Source of the DNA: Tetraselmis striata
Lineage: Eukaryota > Chlorophyta > Chlorodendrophyceae > Chlorodendrales > Chlorodendraceae
Direction: 5' to 3'
Length of the DNA: 64,000 nucleotides
Assembly (NCBI GenBank): GCA_006384855.1
Contig: VCJN01003492.1
Location: 87,096-151,095, forward strand
Of the stretch, positions 56,787-64,000 are shown one piece after another. A program made the position numbers and the translations under genes. The number at the start of each line of letters is the position of its first letter. The stretch's first letter is position 1. The notes under the pieces were generated by a model. It made no database searches. It worked only from the letters and a program-made list of their open reading frames with translations, and was not told the DNA's origin.

Positions 56787-58019
56787 CCGCCAATGCCACT
56801 CCGCAAGCCCCGCCCCATCCGCGTCGGAACCGGTAGTAAGTGTTGTTGTGTGCGCACATCGTGACAACATTACACGGTGGCAATTGCAATTAGCGGTGGA
56901 TAATGTGAAGGCGTTTTCGAAATCGACAGAGAATGAGGCGGTGCTGGCGGAGTGCATTGGCGGTGCATAGAATAGCGTGTTGTTGGGGTGTTGGCTGCAT
57001 CGGACGCCGTATTCCCATCAATCCGGCACGGAATATCCGGGTTTCACACATTTGTGTGTTAATATAGTGTGAATATTACGCGTCTTTTACGCCGGGTGGA
57101 TGGGCATCCGGCGTCCGATGCACCCCAATTATTTGCAGCACGCTAGTCTGTGCACCGCCAGTGCACTCCGCAAGCCCCGCCTCCATCCGCGTCGGAACCG
57201 GTAGTAAGTGTTGTTGTGTGCGCAGATCGTGACAACATTACACGATGGCAATTGCAATTATTTGCGGTGGATAATGTGAAGGCGTTTTCGAAATCGACAG
57301 AGAATGAGGCGGTGCGGGCGGAGTGCATTGGCGGTGCATAAAATAGCATGTTGCTGGGGTGTTGGCTGCATCGGACGCCGTATTCCCACCCATCCGGCAC
57401 GGAATGTCCGGTTTTCACACATTTGTGTGTTAATATAGTGTGAATATTACGCGTCTTTTACGCCGGGTGGATGGGCATCCGGCGTCCGATGCACCCCAAT
57501 TATTTGCAGCACGCTACTCTACGCACCCCCAACGCACTCCGCAAGCCCCGCCTCCATCCGCGTCGGAACCGGTAGTAAGTGCTGTTGTGTGCGCACATCG
57601 TGACAACATTACCCGATGGCAATTGCAATTATTAGCGGTGGATAATGTGAAGGCGTTTTCGAAATCGACAGAGAATGAGGCGGTGCTGGCGGAGTGCATT
57701 GGCGGTGCATAGAATAGCGTGTTGCTGGGGTTTTGGCTGCATCGGACGCCGTATTCCCACCCATCCGGCACGGAATGTCCGGTTTCACACATTTGTTTGT
57801 TAATATAGTGTGAATATAACGTACGCGCCTTTTACGCTGGGTGGATGGGCATCCGGCGTCCGATGCACCCCGAATCTCACCAACACGCTACTCTACGCAC
57901 CCCCAACGCACTCCGCCAACCCCGCATGTTTCCGCGCAGGTCCTACGTTCCATTGTATGTATATACATACGCACATGTACTGCTCCGAAACCAGCCCAAA
58001 CTTAATGAGTGCACAAGTG

Positions 58020-58297
58020 TAAATGGGGGGGGGGGGGGGGGGTGGGGGGGGATGTGGCGGCGGGGCATCCACTCACACATACCCCGGCGATGCATGACAG
58101 ATATTACATGCCGTGGCGGGTCGGCGGGCCGACCCGGCGGGGGGTGGGGGGGGGGGGGGGGGGGGGGGGTCTATTCAACTACACGTGCCACAGTGTCGTT
58201 TCGTGGAGCAGTATATGTGCCCGGCCTCATTTATACCGCCCCCTACTTGCGCTGCATGGTCCACCCCTACGAATTACTTAGCACAAACCGCCATTAC
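58020..58297. other. G-run-rich spacer
   Basis: G runs at 58026-58041 and 58141-58169 and a palindrome GGGTCGGCGGGCCGACCC at about 58121-58138. No gene. Confidence 0.5.
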
Positions 58298-58846
58298 TTA
58301 ATAGGAACCTAGCACAGCCAGGCTTATATGCCCGCTTTGCCGATCAACTTCTACGCACTTTCCGTCCCTCAACCGCCGGACATGGGGGTTAAGCCGCCAG
58401 CCTCGGCAGTTGCTTAGCCAGACTTGGCATCCCGTACCGTGTCCATGGCTTCGCAGCTCTGCCGCCGGCACACGCCGAGTCCGGGGCTTGCTGCCGCGGG
58501 GTTGCGCACGCATGCACGCACGGTAATACGCCGCCGACGCCGCCACGCTTACTTCCACCACCTTCGCCAGCCGCAGCTTCGCACGCCGTTCCGCCTCAGC
58601 AGCACACGCCGCGGCGTGGGTCGGCGGAGCGGCAGGCGGCGGGAGCCCCAATGGCCGGGCAGTATCGACACCCACACAGGTACCGCCGCTCACCTCCGAC
58701 GCGGATGAACCGCCTCCCAAAGGAAACATGCCGGTTGGTGGTAAGCCCAGCAGGCGTGGGGTGCCGGCGCCGGTACTGGTGCGACGGAGCTGTCGCGTCA
58801 GGAACCGCACCGCATGTGGAGCAACACATGGCGGTGCCGGCCCCAC
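58298..58846 (-). CDS. Unidentified ORF in the 9-kb segment
   Basis: A 182-codon minus frame. The C-terminal half looks protein-like (RRAKLRLAKVVEVSVAASAA, YYRACMRAQPRGSKPRTRRV); the N-terminal half is Pro/Gly/Thr-rich and may be frame noise from GC-rich DNA. No domain recognised, and the opposite strand is also open. I report it only because of its length and position inside the candidate transposon. Confidence 0.2.
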   Translation of the reverse strand: MGPAPPCVAPHAVRFLTRQLRRTSTGAGTPRLLGLPPTGMFPLGGGSSASEVSGGTCVGVDTARPLGLPPPAAPPTHAAACAAEAERRAKLRLAKVVEVSVAASAAYYRACMRAQPRGSKPRTRRVPAAELRSHGHGTGCQVWLSNCRGWRLNPHVRRLRDGKCVEVDRQSGHISLAVLGSY

Positions 58847-58869
58847 CTATGTCTAGGGCCACCTCCTCA

Positions 58870-59431
58870 CAACACCCCGCCACGACGGCGTCGGCCACCG
58901 CCGACGGCGCCGTTGCGGGGGGGGACGCCCTGCTAGGCGACGATGATGCGCCTGGTGCGCCGCGTCAGGAGGCGGAGGAGGCCGTGGTCGAGGCGACTGA
59001 TCGGGCTGAGGGGGTTGTTGAGGCGAGCGAGGCTGCGCTCGCGCCACCCGCCCCGTAGCCACCTGCGGGACATGCCGACTTGCTCGTCGCCATGTTGACC
59101 GGAGCACTACGAGCAGTGGCGGGAGGCGGCCACATGCACTATCATGTGCGTGGACTGCGGCCAACGGACGGACTAGGAGTGTTGCTGCGACGGCACCCCG
59201 GCTTTGTGCGGCCCCAAGTACCCATGCATGGCGACCCATCAGCGGGCAGTCCCCTGCCCGACCACGGCCACGGTGAGGGCGGAGTTCCGCCATGTCAGGG
59301 ACGAGTTCCACGACGCGACTCGCGCCGCCGTGTGTGAGGCTTCCGAGAAGGCACGCGCGGCTGGTGGGGTGCGCAGGGAGAGGCGGCGGACGGCCCAGGA
59401 GATGAAGGAGAGCGAGACATGCCGTCAGTGA
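58870..59431 (+). pseudogene. Acidic and Cys-rich ORFs, probably one decayed gene
   Basis: A plus frame up to 59058 is acidic and Ala-rich (EAEEAVVEATDRAEGVVEAS). In another frame, 59144-59431 reads MCVDCGQRTD, an in-frame TAG at 59174, then ECCCDGTPALCGPKYPCMA and a charged helix (RAEFRHVRDEFHDATRAAV, VRRERRRTAQEMKESETC). The paired cysteines suggest a zinc-binding cluster of the kind often attached to transposases in algae. The stop may be removed by splicing (TAG-GAG could be an acceptor) or the gene may be dead. Confidence 0.35.
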
Positions 59432-59472
59432 GATCGAACGCAATGTCATTGGGTGGGGCACACGGACGTGTA

Positions 59473-59985
59473 ACACTTGCACTTTGCGCGTACTGCTGGG
59501 TTACATCCAAGCGGTGTCACACTATGCAACCGGAAAGGCTGCGTTGCTATTGCAAACGATGCTACGCCTCACTCGGTAGCAACCGCTGTCCCGCCTATCC
59601 CACAGCCGCTGCTCCCCCCCCCCCCCCCTCGCGCACCGTCCTGCGACCTCGCGTGGATCCCCGCCACCAGCAGCTTGCACTTGCACTTTGCGCGTACTGC
59701 TGGGTTACATCCAGGCGGCGTCACACTATGCAACCGGAAAGGCTGCGTTGCTACTGCAAACGATGCGACGCCTCACTCTGTAGCAACCGCTGCCGCGCCT
59801 ATCCCACAGCCGCTGCCCCCCCCCCCCCCCCGCGGGATCCCCGCCATCAGCAGCTTGCACTTGCACTTTGCGCGCACTGCTGGGTTACATCCAGGCGGCG
59901 TCACACCGCAAAGGCTGCGTTGCTACTGCAAACGATGCTACGCCTCACTCGGTAGCAACCGCTGCCCCCGCCCATCCCACTCGCG
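59473..59985 (+). repeat. Three tandem units of about 125-205 bp
   Basis: Each unit has CTTGCACTTTGCGCG, TGCTGGGTTACATCCA, AAAGGCTGCGTTGCTA and CTCACTC.GTAGCAACCGCTG followed by a C run. Units start near 59473, 59680 and 59857. The plus strand stays open through all three, encoding LHFARTAGLHPGGVTLCNRK-like repeats, but this may be chance. Confidence 0.8.
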
Positions 59986-60329
59986 TTGGCGCCGCGCTGC
60001 CCCGGCCGCCGCGCCTTGGCGCCGCGCTGCCCCGGCCGCCGCGTGTTGGCGCCGCGCTGCCCCGGCCGCCGCGCGTTGGCGCCGCGCTGCCCTGGCCGCC
60101 GCGCGTTGGCGCCGCGCTGCCCCGGCCGCCGCGCGTTGGCGCCGCGCTGCCCCGGCCGCCGCGCCTTGGCGCCGCGCTCCCCCGGCCGCCGCGCCTTGGC
60201 GCCGCGCTGCCCCGGCCGCCGCGCCTTGGCGCCGCGCTGCCCCGGCCGCCGCGCCTTGGCGCCGCGCTGCCCCGGCCGCCGCGCCTTGGCGCCGCGCTGC
60301 CCCGGCCGCCGCGCCTTGGCGCCGCGCTG
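59986..60329 (+). repeat. 30-bp minisatellite, about 11.5 copies
   Basis: Unit GGCGCCGCGCTGCCCCGGCC plus GCCGCGCCTT, repeated almost perfectly; the last ten bases alternate between CGCGCCTT, CGTGTT and CGCGTT variants. Every frame is open because 30 is a multiple of three, which explains long Arg/Ala/Pro frames on both strands. Confidence 0.95.
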
Positions 60330-60399
60330 GGTCTCGAGTCCTCCCCTCCCTAGTGAGCGCGTCCACCTGCGCCTTGCGCTCGGGGCCGTCCTCCTCCGT

Positions 60400-61457
60400 C
60401 ACCACATTCTGCAACCCCCACCGCGTGACGAACCACGCAGCTCCTTGCATGCGCTTGTACATGTGCCCAAGCACCGCCTGGGGACGCGAAGCTCCTTCTC
60501 GGTCATGATCGCCTTCACCCGGGCCTCCTCGAACAGCGGACCGGCGTTAAGAATGGAAAACGTTTCCATGTGGTGCAAGCAGTCCTCCATGACCCAGCCG
60601 GACTGCACCGTCACCTTGCCTGACCCTGCAGTCATGGAGGGGAATGCCGTCACGCCCACGCCCACGCCCACGCCCGGGGGGGGGGGGGGGGTTACCTTTC
60701 GACTTCTTGGACACCGCAAACGAAGGGCGCAACCCGCGTCCAAAGTTGCTGGGTATCGGGACTAAAGCCTGGCGCCGGTCTTCTTGCTTCATAGCTCGGA
60801 ATCCAATGTGGCCCTGCACGGTGACAAATTTCCTCCAGAAGTCCCTTCCCAAGCCAAAAAAAAAACAGGTGGAACGGCGCGAGGGGGAAGAGGTTGACCA
60901 TGCTGACATAGCCCATGACCACATGCACATGGCACACGCCATGGCAGCCAGTGTTGTGCTTGGCCTCCGCCAGCCGGGTTGTGTTGAACGCACGCCGGGC
61001 AAGGTGCGTGATTCACTGGACAAGTCATCGCCTTCATGGACGGTTACCAAGCGAGCATCCCCGTCCGCATCCACAGGGGGGTGCTCCTGGGCAGCCGCCA
61101 TAGCCTCCACAACCTGCCACGCCGACCGGGCGGGTGCGTGTGATTCCATACAACCGCAGTTGAGTGGTGCCACCCGCACGCAGGCCGGGCCCACTCACCT
61201 CTGAACGCATAAGGTCCACAATGTCACTGGGTCGCCCCGCCGTAGTCCTCCAACACCCACTCGGTAACGACGCCGGTTATCACGCCGTAGTGCCATACTC
61301 CCCGGAACTTCTTGGCGATGACCTTCATGTAGAAGTCACCGGGATAGCCTTTCCGTATCACGCCCTCATCGGCAGCTTCCACGTCCGCCGGCGGCCACGC
61401 AGGCGCGTCGATGTCCACACCGTCTTCGCCAACGGGGTCCTCCCCCACACCCATCAC
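60400..61457 (-). pseudogene. Multi-part decayed gene in the 9-kb segment
   Basis: Several minus-strand stretches look like remnants of one protein read toward lower coordinates: GDFYMKVIAKKFRGVWHYGV followed by TGVVTEWVLEDYGG (61457-61224, Tudor/SH3-like texture), then LAEAKHNTGCHGVCHVHVVM with GYVSMVNLFPL (about 60995-60890), then GRDFWRKFVTVQGHIGFRAM with KQEDRRQALVPIPSNFGRGL (60870-60700), and after an intron with a good GTAACC donor and CTGCAG acceptor, GSGKVTVQSGWVMEDCLHHM with FEEARVKAIMTEKEL (60630-60490). Frame changes occur near the T run at about 60860 and near 60478. I do not recognise the family; its place in an inverted-repeat segment makes a transposase or accessory protein plausible. 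Confidence 0.35.
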
Positions 61458-61537
61458 ATCGTCCTCCGAGACCGACGCCGGCGGGCCGTTTCCGACGGCT
61501 GCAGCTACTCCTGCTGCCGCCCCTGCCGCTGCTGCTG

Positions 61538-61752
61538 CTACTGCTGCCGCCCTGCTGCTGCTGCTTGTAATAAGGCGGCCTTGCGGTGCAACTTAGCCGC
61601 ACGCTTCAACGAGTGGCTACAGTTCGGGTATTTCCGGAAGTGCCGCTCTCGCGCCGTCCTTTCACTACTGCCCGTCACGATGCCGTGGCAGTGCTTGCAT
61701 GTGTACACGCCATTCTTCGACACACTCGACATCCATCCCTCTCCCGGCATGC
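61538..61752 (-). CDS. BED-like zinc-finger ORF
   Basis: After a C run and a CAGCAG acceptor at 61758-61753, the minus strand encodes MPGEGWMSSVSKNGVYTCKH and CHGIVTGSSERTARERHFRK, then YPNCSHSLKRAAKLHRKAAL. The pattern C-x2-C ... H-x5-C with aromatic residues around it is that of a BED-type DNA-binding finger, which in many eukaryotes sits at the N-terminus of hAT or related transposases. The frame ends in a CAG/CAA tract at about 61540-61560; a one-base shift there would lead into the acidic stretch SEDDVMGVGEDPVGEDGVDI upstream of the 61457-61224 remnant, so both may belong to one gene. Confidence 0.5.
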
Positions 61753-62338
61753 CTGCTGCCGCGCGCGCGCGCGGGGGGGGGGGGGGGGGGTGGGTTGAGA
61801 GTTGGGGTGGATGTAGCCCACCACCGGCAGGGAGCACAAATGCGAGTGCGCGGCTGTCCGCGCTTGGTTCAGCGGTGAGCGGCGGTGACCGCCAGGCGAC
61901 CCCGTACTTCATGCGCGTGCTGGGGCGTTACACAATCATCAGCAGTTAGGGCGGCTGCATTAAAACGCGCACCTACGAACACCACCTACCGCCTACCACC
62001 TACCGTACCACCTACATCCGCCCACACCTCCGCCCGTCGTGCCGCACATCGCCGCACACCGCTGGGTCAGCGATGTACAGCGATGTGCATCGAGTACGTG
62101 CAGCCGCCTGTACTTAGCCGGGTACTCCGCGTCGGCGGGCGACACGCGAGCCCGCGTGCGCATATCAATTTGATGAAATTATGGAAACGAGAAATTCATA
62201 TAGTACTTTACAGGTCGCGCGCGACAGTCGTCGCTACTCGGTATGAAATCCACGTCCCTCGTCCGTCCCGTATCGTCCCCGTATGTCGTCGTTCGTCACC
62301 AGTAGGGCACACTTGCGTCACATCTGAATCTCACAGTG

Positions 62339-63023
62339 CTTGTTTTCCTTGTCCTTGGCAGGCTCGTTCTTCTTTTGCGCCATTATGGCTGTAGGTTGGT
62401 TAACACGGTAGATGAGCGGGTTTCTGGGTGGGTAGCGGTGAGGGAGAGGTGGAAATGACCTTGTCTCCGTCTGCCGCCGCTCTAAGCCCTGCTGGACCAA
62501 CAACGCGCGTGCGCGCACTACAGTGCACCTTGTTGTCGTCATCAAGTTCATATATTTTGCACCGCAACGAATATACAGGGCAAACTCATGCGACTATAAA
62601 TTACTATTACTGGGAGATAATATATTCCCTACTCGGGAGTCATGACGGTACGAGAGTACAGTATCGTGGCAATAATATTCCTTTATGCGATGATATATTC
62701 CTTGAATCGGATTCTGGTGTACATACTAGTACATAATTATTAACGATATACGAAAGAAATACGAAATATCACGAAATACTACCACGGAAATATTTCCTAA
62801 ATATTTTCTGTACTACGATTTACAAAACCTCATCTGTACGGCATCATGTATTATGGCTCAATACCGATCATGTTGTTGAGTCATCAGGTCGTTCAATTAT
62901 TTTGACCGTAGTTGGATATTATGCACCCCGGTCAACGGCCCGTCCGAGAACGGTTCATCGTCCGTCACTCTCCTCACCACAAATCACAGTCCTTCACCGC
63001 CCCCACTCGCCCCACGGTGCAGC
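62339..63023. other. Right flank of the 9-kb segment
   Basis: 62440-62560 is mixed; 62560-62890 is AT-rich with repeated AATAT/ATATTCC motifs. No terminal repeat matching the left side of the copia-type element was found, and no gene. Confidence 0.4.
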
Positions 63024-63709
63024 ATGGCGGCGGTCGAAAGCATGGGCTCTTCTCCAGGATCCGGCGCGTCGGACACTACAGTTATAGTACCGCTGTGTTC
63101 GTGCCGCAGCGGGTACTCGTGTGATTGCGACGCGAGTGCTAGTGATAGTAAGGAGGTTGAGAAAAGAAAGTACACATGGAGCAAGGGCTCCGATGAGGTC
63201 GCCGACAGCAAGACTGGCAAGGTCTCGTAACTGATCAGCAAGCGCACCTCTCGCGACTATATTCGCCTCATGCTCGCAAAGGAGGCTAGCGAGCAGCCGC
63301 CGTGCTGGTCGCGAAAGTGCGTGCACAAGCTATACACTCAGTGCGGAGAGGCCCTCGTTGACGCCGTGATGGACCGTCGTTGAGTGTATACTCTGGCAAT
63401 CAGAACTGCTCCTTGGACCGGCTCGCTCAGGTTCTCAGAGGTGGCTACGACTCGTCATCGACAAGTTCGATTACATGTTCATTTGATCACGGTGGCTTAC
63501 TTGCGCTCTTTCGATCATCGAGGGCCCCATCTACCACGTGTGGGCGTGCATGGGAGGTATTGCATCAGGTCTCGAAACGCGGACGTCTCGTGATCCAACG
63601 GTCGGTGGCGCATAACGAACCCACGTACATCAAGCAGCGCAAGCAGAACGAGAGCAGACAAACCGGACCAAGGGAGCACGTGCGCATGTTTCTCGAAACA
63701 GTAATTTAA
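63024..63709 (+). pseudogene. Unidentified Cys-rich protein remnant
   Basis: The plus frame from 63024 reads IVPLCSCRSGYSCDCDASAS and KEVEKRKYTWSKGSDEVADS, meets TAA at 63228, and continues in the same frame as SKRTSRDYIRLMLAKEASEQ with PPCWSRKCVHKLYTQCGEAL up to a stop at 63381. Another frame, 63380-63709, ends with EPTYIKQRKQNESRQTGPRE. The texture is that of a decayed gene, perhaps from a transposon; the family is not recognised. The remaining bases to 64000 hold nothing I can name. Confidence 0.35.
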
Positions 63710-64000
63710 CCTATTTTGCGCCGTGGAATTCATTTTGCACCGTAGGGTTTGTCTATACCCTAGTTCCCGGGTCTACTATCAGTACTTAAGACACACTGGT
63801 GATGTAGCTTGGGTTTTGTAGACCTTGGGTGCAGTTGCAGCATTCAACAGCATTGAAGGCCAGCCGCGACGCATATCCAATGTTGGTTTGGAGCATTTTG
63901 TCCAAAATGTGGACAAGATGAGGCAATGAAATCAATATTTATTATGATTATTTACATCCAGCGGCTAGCTAGCCACAAGACGTTGCTGATAGTTTATTCG
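63710..64000. other. Window end without recognised feature
   Basis: AT-rich to mixed sequence with a small inverted motif (TTGGAGCATTTTGTCCAAAATGTG region near 63889-63915). No gene. Confidence 0.4.

Larger units (their letters stand above)
55448..57900 (+). repeat. Tandem array of about 370-bp foldback units
   Basis: The landmark TTAATATAGTGTGAATAT starts at 55564, 55944, 56313, 56683, 57059, 57430 and 57800, so units are 369-380 bp; there are six complete periods and partial ends. Each unit is itself an imperfect inverted repeat centred on ACACATTTGTGTGT: the arm GGAGTGCATTGGCGGTGCAT ... GCATCGGACGCCGTATTCCC ... GGATGG mirrors GGATGGGCATCCGGCGTCC ... AGCACGCTACTCTACGCAC ... GCACTCCGC on the other side. 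Arms are about 120-130 bases. Outer sequences (TGGTTTCGGAGCAGT at 55379 and its complement at about 57979-57994) make the whole block an inverted structure too. Short open frames within it repeat in step and are not genes. Confidence 0.85.
53342..62338. mobile_element. 9-kb segment bounded by perfect 22-bp inverted repeats (CACTG ends), candidate DNA transposon
   Basis: A 22-bp sequence beginning CACTGTGAGATTC at 53342-53363 recurs inverted at 62317-62338, both reading inward, and a further GGTGACGAA lies just inside both ends. CACT(A/G) termini are typical of CACTA/EnSpm-like transposons. Its left boundary falls inside the RNase H/C-terminal region of the copia-type element. No target-site duplication is visible (TAA left, CTT right), so one end may have been lost or rearranged. 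Contents: G and C runs, a foldback array, minisatellites, a BED-like zinc finger ORF and several decayed ORFs on both strands. Confidence 0.5.

Noticed and set aside
59477-60508. 343-codon plus frame
   Set aside because: Most of it is tandem repeat and a 30-bp minisatellite whose length keeps frames open; no conserved domain.
62335-62383. A first exon (MAQKKNEPAKDKENKH) for the BED-like gene with a matching donor
   Set aside because: The supposed donor lies inside the 22-bp inverted repeat and the ORF lies outside the segment; the phase match can be chance.

Overview
The window looks like nuclear DNA of a GC-rich microbial eukaryote, most likely a microalga. Real genes have spliced exons with GT-AG introns (often GTGCGC or GTGAGT donors), high third-position GC, and introns full of long C or G homopolymer runs. 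The ankyrin-type repeats (GHLAVLQWAREQGCPWDE style) are a form I associate with stramenopile and green algal genomes. I cannot name the species; a photosynthetic stramenopile is only a guess.

Gene-bearing part (about 1-24.5 kb). In order: the C-terminal exons of a CNOT10-like subunit of the CCR4-NOT deadenylase (+); a two-exon 39-residue Cys-rich protein (+); a mitochondrial-carrier-like membrane protein whose first intron is about 2.7 kb and holds a SINE (-); a DNAJC17-like J-domain/RRM splicing-associated protein (+); a conserved but unnamed membrane protein (-); an F-box-like/ankyrin-repeat protein with a higher-order tandem duplication (+); a PhyH-type 2-oxoglutarate dioxygenase (+); and a membrane-anchored purple acid phosphatase (-). 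These are unrelated single-copy housekeeping genes, not an operon-like set. A histidine-phosphatase gene that seems to lack its N-terminal exon lies alone at 40.5-41.8 kb (-).

Repeat-rich part (about 25-64 kb). At 25.5-28.6 kb there is a young tyrosine-recombinase element between nearly identical 187-bp direct repeats. A second, older segment with 350-bp direct repeats and a recombinase fragment covers 29.1-34.4 kb and contains a degenerate tandem array. A dispersed family with (CA)n tracts fills 35.6-37.8 kb. A decayed piggyBac-like DNA transposon occupies 42.4-45.4 kb.

The most striking item is a broken Ty1/copia-type retrotransposon (about 47.4-53.3 kb) that carries a C5-cytosine DNA methyltransferase domain in the same open frame as its protease. 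Its right end is cut by a 9-kb segment (53.3-62.3 kb) bounded by perfect 22-bp inverted repeats. That segment contains a 2.5-kb array of long foldback units, minisatellites, a BED-like zinc finger ORF and other decayed ORFs. Two short stretches in the foldback array match the Tn5/Nextera mosaic end and probably are assembly or polishing artefacts.

All exon models here come from reading splice signals, phase and family similarity by eye; no alignments were run.
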